From the NCBI GenBank assembly GCA_001800005.1, contig MGUL01000095.1, forward strand, positions 7,366-13,543: 6,178 nucleotides of DNA, read 5' to 3'. This document shows positions 1-5,164 of the stretch, one piece after another (position 1 is the first letter of the stretch; each line of letters begins with the position of its first letter). This DNA is from Elusimicrobia bacterium RBG_16_66_12 (GTDB taxonomy: Bacteria; Elusimicrobiota; Elusimicrobia; UBA1565; UBA9628). A model generated the notes under the pieces. It was not told the origin of the DNA and did not search any database. It saw only the letters and a program-made list of their open reading frames with translations. The translations under genes and the position numbers were made by a program.

Positions 1-759
1 TCCCCGCTTGACCAGCCGCTCGGCGTAGTCGCGGCCGTCGGCCAGAGTGAAGGCCAGCTCCTGGACCGCGTCGGCGCCCGCCTCGCGGATGTGGTAGCCG
101 GAGATGGAGATCGGGTAGAAGCGGGGGACCTCCTTCACGCAGTACTCGATGAGGTCGAGGACCAGCCGCATCGAAGGCTCCGGCGGGTACAGATACTCGT
201 TCTGCGCGATGTACTCCTTGAGGATGTCGGTCTGGCAGGTGCCGCGGATGCGTTTGAACGGCACGCCCTGCTTGCGCGCCACCGCCAGGTACATCGCGAA
301 AACGACCGGGGCGGGGAGGTTGATGGTCATCGAGGTGGAGACGCGCCCCAGCTCGATGCCGGAGTAGAGGGTCTCCATGTCCGCCAGGCTGTCGACGGCC
401 ACGCCCTCGCGGCCGACCTCGCCCAGGGCCCGCGGGTCGTCGGAGTCGATGCCCATCAGGGTCGGCAGGTCGAAGGCGGTCGACAGCCCCGTCTCGCCGT
501 GGCTGAGGAGGTACTTGAAGCGCTCGTTGGTCTCCTTGGCCGTCTTGTGACCCGCGAACATGCGCATCGTCCACGGGTTCATCCGGTAGCCGCCGCCCTT
601 GAGGCCGCGCGTGAAGGGATACTGCCCCGGGCGGCCGACTTCGGCGAGGAGGTCGCGCCCCGCGGCGTCCTCGGGGCCGTACTCGCGCTTGACCGGTATG
701 TCGGAAAGCGTGCGGGGGTCGTCGACGCCCGGAGCGGTCTTGGAAGCCGCCACGCTCAT
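1..759 (-). CDS. B12-dependent acyl-CoA mutase large subunit, N-terminal part (methylmalonyl-CoA mutase family, isobutyryl-CoA mutase-type residues); partial at left edge
   Basis: A complete 5' end and 253 codons are visible; the rest lies beyond base 1. The family makes adenosylcobalamin-dependent radical carbon-skeleton rearrangements of acyl-CoA thioesters in the cytoplasm. The visible part is the substrate-binding TIM barrel: YPFTRG (47-52), GLSTAFDLPT (91-100), STSMTIN (141-147), GTCQTDILKEY (173-183), YPPEPSMR (191-198) and SISGYHIREAGA (218-229). Aligned without gaps to P. shermanii methylmalonyl-CoA mutase (numbering from memory), S93, S143, T145, T174, Q176, Y222 and H223 are conserved, but Tyr89 is F68 and Arg207 is Q186. 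That pair is the isobutyryl-CoA mutase signature; the Arg normally grips the methylmalonyl carboxylate. Positions 75, 78 and 82 also differ (K54, G57, N61). ATG at 759 is chosen because it overlaps the upstream TGA as ATGA; the nearest good purine-rich site (786-791) is too far away. Family membership is near certain; the substrate is inferred. Whether the B12 domain is fused or separate cannot be seen. Confidence 0.9.
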   Translation of the reverse strand, partial: MSVAASKTAPGVDDPRTLSDIPVKREYGPEDAAGRDLLAEVGRPGQYPFTRGLKGGGYRMNPWTMRMFAGHKTAKETNERFKYLLSHGETGLSTAFDLPTLMGIDSDDPRALGEVGREGVAVDSLADMETLYSGIELGRVSTSMTINLPAPVVFAMYLAVARKQGVPFKRIRGTCQTDILKEYIAQNEYLYPPEPSMRLVLDLIEYCVKEVPRFYPISISGYHIREAGADAVQELAFTLADGRDYAERLVKRG

Positions 760-1601
760 TGGTTGCCCGCTTTGCGGCGGCGGATCTCCTCGCGCCGGCG
801 CTCCATCTTCTCTTGGACGCGCTCCTTGTTCTGGCGGCGCTTCGTCTGGGCCTGCTCGCGATTCTGGCGCGCGGCCTCGTGCTTCTGCTGGATCTGCCGG
901 CGGCGCTCCCGCATGCGCTCGATGACCTTGCCGCGGACTTCCCGGCGCTGCTCGGGCGTCAAAGCCTTCCAGCGCTTGCGGATCTCCCGGACGCGGGTAC
1001 GGTTGCGCTGCACCAGCTTCTGGTGGCGAAGGAAGCGCCGGAGGGCGATGGCTTTCACGGGGGCCTGGCCGCGCCGCACCGAGGTCTCCTGCTGGGGCTG
1101 GAGCATCTCGGCTCCGCCGGCCTCACTGAGGACCTCGACTTGGCCCTCGTCATAGACTCCGACATGGGTCTGATCGTCCTCGACCTCGACGCCGAACTCG
1201 GTGCCGCGCACCGCGGCCACGGCCGTGGGGGTCCTCACGCGCATCTGGCGAGTCGCGAGCTTCTCGATCTTGGCCAGCAGCGAGCCCAGCGAGAGCAGGA
1301 AGCTCGACGAGTCCGTCTCGGTGCGCTCCAGGGTGAAGTCGGAATTCTCGCGCAGCGTCACGAGGCTGCCCCCGTCGAAGCCTATCTCGGCCCAGGCCCC
1401 CGAGGCGGTGACGACGCGGTCGCCCTGGTCGAGAGGCATGCCTTCCTCGGCGGCCGTCTCGGCTGAGCCGTCGGCGGGATGGACCGTCACCTCGCCGGAG
1501 GCCGAGACGACACGGGCGTCCCAGCGCTCGCCGCCCTCCTTGGCGAGGGCGGGGAGGGCCAAAGTCGAGACGAGAAAGAGAGAGGCGAGCAGCCTATTCA
1601 T
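756..1601 (-). CDS. Exported FecR-domain protein with arginine-rich coiled-coil tail
   Basis: This encodes 281 residues. Residues 1-20 form a signal peptide: MNR, a hydrophobic core, then ALPALA with probable cleavage before KEGG. Residues about 57-160 match a FecR domain: a hydrophilic lead-in, LDQGDRVVT (58-65), an LREN turn (83-86) and the hallmark VRTPTAVAAVRGTEFGVEV segment (122-140). Residues about 188-281 form a long, highly charged predicted helix or coiled coil with roughly 28 Arg and 9 Lys in 94 residues. It contains LTPEQRR (214-220), resembling the LTxxQ motif of Spy/CpxP-like periplasmic proteins. No transmembrane helix follows the signal peptide, and no FecI-type sigma factor or TonB receptor is adjacent, so this is not a classical FecR iron regulator. 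It is coupled at both ends by ATGA overlaps, to tyrS upstream and the acyl-CoA mutase downstream. The domain call is well supported; ligand and role are unknown. Confidence 0.85.
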   Translation of the reverse strand: MNRLLASLFLVSTLALPALAKEGGERWDARVVSASGEVTVHPADGSAETAAEEGMPLDQGDRVVTASGAWAEIGFDGGSLVTLRENSDFTLERTETDSSSFLLSLGSLLAKIEKLATRQMRVRTPTAVAAVRGTEFGVEVEDDQTHVGVYDEGQVEVLSEAGGAEMLQPQQETSVRRGQAPVKAIALRRFLRHQKLVQRNRTRVREIRKRWKALTPEQRREVRGKVIERMRERRRQIQQKHEAARQNREQAQTKRRQNKERVQEKMERRREEIRRRKAGNQ

Positions 1602-2764
1602 GACGCGGTGACCTCGATCTTGACGAATTGGTGCTTGCCCATCTGGAGGACGAAGGCGGCGGGCTCACGGAAGGCGTCGTCGGCAAGCACCTTCACGCCG
1701 TCGATCTTCACGCCGCCCTGAGAGATCAGCCGTCGCGCCTCGCCGCGAGACTTGGCTCCGGCAGAGCGCGCGATAATCTCGGACAGAGTCAGCCCAGCGG
1801 GCATGACCACGACGCGCAGGTCCGTCGGCAGTTCCTTCTTGGAAAAAGTGTTCTCGAAGTACGCCAGCGCGTCGGCCCCGACGCTCTCGCCGTGGAAGCG
1901 GGCGACCAGGGTACGTGCCAGTTCCTTCTTCATCTTCATCGGATGGCCGGCCCTGACCGACGCAACATCTGCGTCGGTCAGCAATTCATAATAGGTCAGC
2001 ATCAGCTCGTCGGAGACCTTCATGACCTTGCCGAACATCTCGTTGGGCGGGTCGTTGAGGGCGATCGCGTTGCCGTAGGACTTCGACATCTTCTTGACGC
2101 CGTCAAGGCCGATCAGGAGGGCCTCCGTCAGCGCGACCTGGGCTTCCTGGCCGGCGTCGACCTGCATCTTGCGGCCCATCAGCAGGTTGGTCAGCTGGTC
2201 GTTGCCTCCCAGTTCGATGTCCGCCTTGACCGCCACCGAGTCGTAGCCCTGCAGCAGAGGGTAGAGGATCTCGAGCAGGGTCAGCGGGGAGTTGTCCGCG
2301 AGGCGGCTCTTGAAGTCCTCGCGCGAGAGGAGCTGCTGGACGGTGTGGCGCTTGAGCGTCTCGAGGAGACGCTCTCGCATGAAGGGGGTCAGCCACTCGG
2401 AGTTGAAGCGGAGCTCGGTCTTCTTCGGGTCGAGGATCTTGAACGCCTGGTCCTGGTAGGTCTTCGCGTTGGCCGCGACCTCTGAGGCGGTGAGCGTGGG
2501 GCGCGTCGAGTCCCGGCCCGAGGGGTCGCCGACCTGCGCGGTGAAGTCCCCGATGATCAGCACGGCGGGGTGGCCCAGGTCCGGGAAGCGGCGCAGGCGG
2601 GTCAGCACGACGGCGTGTCCCAGGTGGAGGTCGGCCGAGGTCGGATCGACGCCAAGCTTCACGCGCAGGGTGCGGCCCGAGGAGAGCTTCTGGGCGAGTT
2701 CGGCTTCGCTGACAAGGCTGACGCAGCCCCGCTTGAGCAACGCGATCTGGGCGTTCAGGTCCAC
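1598..2764 (-). CDS. tyrS: Tyrosyl-tRNA synthetase (class I, TyrRS with S4 domain)
   Basis: This cytoplasmic enzyme charges tRNA-Tyr with tyrosine using ATP. The chosen GTG start gives 388 residues. The Rossmann catalytic domain has the HIGH-type motif HLGH (47-50, in DPTSADLHLGHAVVL), IIGDFTAQVGDPSGR (70-84), the tyrosine/adenylate-binding stretch YDSVAVKADIELGGNDQ (174-190) and KMSKS (225-229). The C-terminal S4-type RNA-binding domain is about 320-388 (SRGEARRLISQGGVKIDG). The arrangement fits the TyrRS group with the LHLGH form, as in Thermus. The reading frame continues upstream to an ATG at 2860, but that would overlap treS and add non-conserved sequence; GTG at 2764 places the conserved ALLKRG motif near the N-terminus, as expected. 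No T-box or other leader exists, because the -10 box lies 7 bases before the GTG. It is first in a coupled operon with the FecR-domain gene. Oddity: Asn188 sits in GGNDQ where GGTDQ is common. Confidence 0.97.
   Translation of the reverse strand: MDLNAQIALLKRGCVSLVSEAELAQKLSSGRTLRVKLGVDPTSADLHLGHAVVLTRLRRFPDLGHPAVLIIGDFTAQVGDPSGRDSTRPTLTASEVAANAKTYQDQAFKILDPKKTELRFNSEWLTPFMRERLLETLKRHTVQQLLSREDFKSRLADNSPLTLLEILYPLLQGYDSVAVKADIELGGNDQLTNLLMGRKMQVDAGQEAQVALTEALLIGLDGVKKMSKSYGNAIALNDPPNEMFGKVMKVSDELMLTYYELLTDADVASVRAGHPMKMKKELARTLVARFHGESVGADALAYFENTFSKKELPTDLRVVVMPAGLTLSEIIARSAGAKSRGEARRLISQGGVKIDGVKVLADDAFREPAAFVLQMGKHQFVKIEVTAS
1611..1615 (-). promoter_or_regulatory. Shine-Dalgarno site of the FecR-domain gene
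   Basis: On the minus strand GAGGT lies 9 bases before the ATG at 1601, inside the last codons of tyrS. It supports this start and shows that the organism uses Shine-Dalgarno initiation for internal operon genes, in contrast to the first genes tyrS and treS, which have none. Confidence 0.6.
1953..1981. repeat. Perfect 12-bp inverted repeat with 5-base loop inside tyrS
   Basis: The left arm CTGACCGACGCA (1953-1964) and right arm TGCGTCGGTCAG (1970-1981) are exact reverse complements around ACATC (1965-1969). In tyrS sense the element encodes LTDADVAS and its flanks, C-terminal to KMSKS. It directly abuts the 8-base palindrome GGCCGGCC (1945-1952). No U-tract follows on either strand, so it is not a standard intrinsic terminator. 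The structure is seen directly; function is unknown (mRNA hairpin, protein-binding site or a dispersed genomic motif). Confidence 0.8.
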
Positions 2765-2771
2765 GGGGGGG

Positions 2772-2800
2772 ATTATACGAACTTGTGTCTGGTGAATCCA
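2772..2800 (-). promoter_or_regulatory. tyrS operon promoter (sigma-70-like), predicted leaderless start
   Basis: On the minus strand a perfect TATAAT (2777-2772) is followed by seven C residues (2771-2765) and then the GTG start codon. A weak -35, TGGATT (2800-2795), lies 17 bases upstream. The G of the GTG is the first purine at the right distance from the -10 box, so the mRNA probably begins at or next to the start codon. The -10 is strong; the -35 is poor. Confidence 0.65.
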
Positions 2801-2811
2801 CAGGCTATACT
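2783..2811 (+). promoter_or_regulatory. treS-otsB promoter (sigma-70-like), predicted leaderless or near-leaderless start
   Basis: TTGTGT (2783-2788) and TATACT (2806-2811) are separated by 17 bases. The likely transcription start is A2817 or A2820, giving a leader of 3 or 0 bases before the ATG at 2820. No Shine-Dalgarno sequence lies upstream of that ATG. The promoter interleaves with the opposite tyrS promoter. Confidence 0.65.
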
Positions 2812-2819
2812 GCCTCATC

Positions 2820-4460
2820 ATGAGCGCGCGGTCCGCGGATTGGTATAAAGACGCGGTCATCTACGAGGTTCGGGTGCGTTCGTTCTTCGACGCGAACGAC
2901 GACGGGAAAGGCGACCTGCGCGGGCTGACGTCCAAGCTCGACTACCTGAAGGATCTCGGCGTCACGGCGCTGTGGCTCCTGCCGATCTGCCCGTCGCCGA
3001 TGCGCGACGACGGCTACGATATCTCCGACTACCGCAACGTCCACCCGGACGTCGGCACGCTCGAGGACTTCCGCATCATGCTCGACGCGGCGCACGAGCG
3101 CGGGATGCGGGTGATCATGGAGCTCGTTTTGAACCACACCTCGGACCAGCACCCGTGGTTCCAGCGCGCGCGCAGCGCCCAGCGGGGCCACCCGGACCGG
3201 GACTGGTACGTCTGGAGCGACGATCCGAAGCGCTACAAGGGCGCGCGGGTCGTCTTCAAGGACTTCGAGAAGTCCAACTGGACCTGGGACGAACAGGCCG
3301 GAGCGCACTATTGGCACCGATTCTACCACCATCAGCCGGACCTGAACTTCGACCACCCGACGGTGCGCGAGGCGATGCTGGCCGTCGTCGACCACTGGTT
3401 CGGACTGGGCGTGGACGGATTGCGCCTGGACGCCGTCCCCTACCTCTACGAGAGGGAAGGCACGGACTGCGAGAACCTGCCCGAGACCCACGAGTTCCTC
3501 CGCCAGCTGAGGGCGCGCGTCGACGCGCTCTGGCCCGGGCGCATGCTGCTCGCCGAGGCCAACCAGTGGCCCGAGGACGCCGTCAAGTACTTCGGCAAGG
3601 GTGACGAGTGCCACATGGCCTTCCATTTTCCTCTGATGCCGCGCCTCTTCATGGCGATGCGCCTCGAGGAGCGCCGGCCCATCACCGAGATCCTGGCCCG
3701 GACCCCGGACATCCCGACGAACTGCCAGTGGGCGCTGTTCCTGCGCAACCACGACGAGCTGACCCTGGAGATGGTGACCGCCGACGAGCGCGACTACCTA
3801 TGGAAGGAGTACGCGAAAGACCCGCAGGCCCGCCTGAACATGGGGATCCGGCGGCGCCTAGCACCCCTGCTCGACAACGACCGCCGGCGCATCGAGCTGA
3901 TGAGTTCGCTGCTGTTCTCCCTGCCGGGCACGCCGGTGCTCTACTACGGCGACGAGATCGGCATGGGCGACGACCTGAACCTGGGCGACCGCAACGGCGT
4001 GCGCACGCCGATGCAGTGGACCCCCGGCCCCAACGCGGGCTTCTCGTCGGTCGACGCCTCCAAGCTGCTCCTGCCACTCGTCGGCGACCCGGCCTACCAT
4101 TGGCAGACGGTCAACGTTTCGGTCCAGCACGCCAACGAGAGCTCGCTGCTGCACTGGACGCGGCGCCTGCTGCACCTGCGCGCGCGGCACCCCGCGTTCG
4201 GACGCGGGTCGACGGTCTTCGTCGACGCCGGGACCTACCATGCGCTCGCCTTCGTGCGCGAACATGAGGGCGACCGCGTGCTCGTCGTCTGCAACCTGTC
4301 GCGCTACACGCGTCCGCTGACGCTCGACCTCGCGCGCTGGAAGGGCGCGGTGCCCGTCGAGCTCTTCGGCCGCGTGAAATTCCCGCCCATCAAGGGTGGA
4401 GGGTATCCCTTGACGCTGGGCCCGCGCGGCTTCTGCTGGTTCGCGCTGGAAACGGCATGA
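2820..4460 (+). CDS. treS: Trehalose synthase / maltose alpha-D-glucosyltransferase (GH13)
   Basis: TreS isomerises maltose and trehalose by a retaining intramolecular glucosyl transfer in the cytoplasm. The 546-residue protein is near the usual single-domain TreS length, with no fused maltokinase. The N-terminus WYKDAVIYEVRVRSFFDAN (8-26) and CPSPMRDDGYDISDY (57-71) are typical of TreS. The GH13 regions are all visible: ELVLNHT (101-107), GLRLDA with nucleophile D204, LLAEANQW with acid/base E246, and FLRNHDE with transition-state stabiliser D312. GTPVLYYGDEIGMGDD (370-385) and RTPMQW (395-400) follow, then a C-terminal beta domain (about 440-546). The ATG at 2820 is chosen because the conserved N-terminus begins there and the promoter ends 8 bases earlier. 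Its TGA overlaps the otsB ATG as ATGA, implying coupling. No maltokinase or glgE is in the window, so a link to the GlgE glucan route cannot be judged. A related oligo-1,6-glucosidase or amylosucrase is less likely given the TreS-type motifs. Confidence 0.94.
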   Translation: MSARSADWYKDAVIYEVRVRSFFDANDDGKGDLRGLTSKLDYLKDLGVTALWLLPICPSPMRDDGYDISDYRNVHPDVGTLEDFRIMLDAAHERGMRVIMELVLNHTSDQHPWFQRARSAQRGHPDRDWYVWSDDPKRYKGARVVFKDFEKSNWTWDEQAGAHYWHRFYHHQPDLNFDHPTVREAMLAVVDHWFGLGVDGLRLDAVPYLYEREGTDCENLPETHEFLRQLRARVDALWPGRMLLAEANQWPEDAVKYFGKGDECHMAFHFPLMPRLFMAMRLEERRPITEILARTPDIPTNCQWALFLRNHDELTLEMVTADERDYLWKEYAKDPQARLNMGIRRRLAPLLDNDRRRIELMSSLLFSLPGTPVLYYGDEIGMGDDLNLGDRNGVRTPMQWTPGPNAGFSSVDASKLLLPLVGDPAYHWQTVNVSVQHANESSLLHWTRRLLHLRARHPAFGRGSTVFVDAGTYHALAFVREHEGDRVLVVCNLSRYTRPLTLDLARWKGAVPVELFGRVKFPPIKGGGYPLTLGPRGFCWFALETA

Positions 4461-5164
4461 GCGTCCGGCGACTCGTCGCGCTGGACCTCGATGGGACCTT
4501 GGCGCCTCTCCGGCGCGATCCCGCCGCGGTCCGGCTGACCGCCGCGCGCCGCGCCCTGCTGGCTCGCTTGGGACGCTCACCGGATATCCGGGTGCTCGTC
4601 GTCAGCGGCCGGCCGCAGGGCTTCTTGCGCCGGGCCTTGGCGGGCACCGGCGCGGCGCTGGCCGGCGAACACGGCTGGGTGCTGGAGGGGATCGGTCCGC
4701 GCTGGCGCCATCCCCGACTGAGCCTCCGCGCCCGACAAGCCCGCGCGCTGGCCGCCGCCGCCCGCCGCGCGGTCCGCGGCTTCAAGGGCGTGCGCGTCGA
4801 GACGAAGACGTCGGCGGTGGCCGTGCATTGGCGATCGGCTCCCCGCGTCATCCGAGATCCATCCGGACTTCGACGCGTCCTGACGGCGCTCCTGCCGGCC
4901 GGCTGGCGCCTGGCGGGGGGCAAACGGATCTGGGAGTTCCGGCCGGCCGACGCCTGGGGGAAGGGCGAGGTCATCGCCCTCGCCGCGCGCCGCCTGCGCG
5001 CGCGCGTCGTCTTCATCGGCGATGACGTGACCGACGAGGAGGCTTTCCGGACGCTCGGCCGCGGCGCGAGGACGGTGAAGGTGGGTCCGGGGCCGACCCG
5101 CGCACGGGAGCGCGTCGGCGGACTGTCGGGCGTGGACGCTCTGCTGGACCGGCTGGCGCGCTAG
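4457..5164 (+). CDS. otsB: Trehalose-6-phosphate phosphatase (HAD superfamily)
   Basis: OtsB dephosphorylates trehalose-6-phosphate to trehalose, the second step of the OtsA-OtsB pathway, in the cytoplasm. The 235-residue length is typical of a stand-alone bacterial enzyme. HAD motifs are in order: ALDLDGTL with nucleophile D10 and acid D12, VVSGRP with S50 (motif II), GEHGW (70-74, a trehalose-phosphatase signature), the cap region with TKTSAVAVHWR (116-126), WEFRPADAWGKG with K169 (motif III), and IGDDVTDEEAF with D189/D190 (motif IV). The ATG at 4457 overlaps the treS stop as ATGA; only a weak GGAA precedes it, so translation probably depends on treS. The TAG stop shares the CTAG at 5161-5164 with the convergent otsA. 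The protein is arginine- and alanine-rich, matching the local GC. Mannosyl-3-phosphoglycerate phosphatase is the main alternative, but the motifs and neighbours favour OtsB. Confidence 0.93.
   Translation: MSVRRLVALDLDGTLAPLRRDPAAVRLTAARRALLARLGRSPDIRVLVVSGRPQGFLRRALAGTGAALAGEHGWVLEGIGPRWRHPRLSLRARQARALAAAARRAVRGFKGVRVETKTSAVAVHWRSAPRVIRDPSGLRRVLTALLPAGWRLAGGKRIWEFRPADAWGKGEVIALAARRLRARVVFIGDDVTDEEAFRTLGRGARTVKVGPGPTRARERVGGLSGVDALLDRLAR
5161..5164. other. Shared palindromic CTAG: overlapping stop codons of otsB and otsA
   Basis: On the plus strand TAG at 5162-5164 ends otsB; on the minus strand TAG at 5163-5161 ends otsA. The genes therefore overlap by 4 bases tail to tail. Any terminator for either must lie inside the other coding sequence. 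A short imperfect stem (GGCGC 5155-5159 with GCGCC 5168-5172) brackets the site but has no U-tract. Confidence 0.9.

Noticed and set aside
91..1466. Long plus-strand frames (91-1155, 759-1466) opposite the mutase and FecR-domain genes
   Set aside because: They are antisense shadows of well-supported minus-strand genes; composition is Arg/Gly/Ala-rich and low in motifs, as expected from GC-rich codon mirrors.
756..1601. Classical FecR iron-regulation protein
   Set aside because: No FecI sigma factor, TonB receptor or transmembrane helix; the FecR domain follows a signal peptide and is joined to an unrelated basic tail.
1628..2485. 285-codon plus-strand frame opposite tyrS
   Set aside because: tyrS has all catalytic motifs on the other strand; this frame shows no family motif and no plausible initiation signal.
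2765..2771. Poly-G/C tract as a classical phase-variation switch of tyrS
   Set aside because: The tract lies between the -10 box and the start codon of an essential gene, not in a promoter spacer or reading frame, so on/off switching is implausible.
2765..2860. Longer tyrS start at ATG 2860, 2821 or 2818
   Set aside because: These would overlap treS and its promoter and add residues not conserved in TyrRS; the TATAAT lies downstream of them and directly before the GTG.
2805..4580. Minus-strand frames 2805-3752 and 3858-4580 opposite treS/otsB
   Set aside because: They are antisense to a complete GH13 enzyme with intact catalytic residues; sequences are repetitive Val/Arg/Ala-rich shadows.
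4764..4780. 6-bp hairpin GCCGCG/CGCGGC with 5-base loop in otsB
   Set aside because: Short GC-only stems are expected by chance at this composition; no U-tract or other context.
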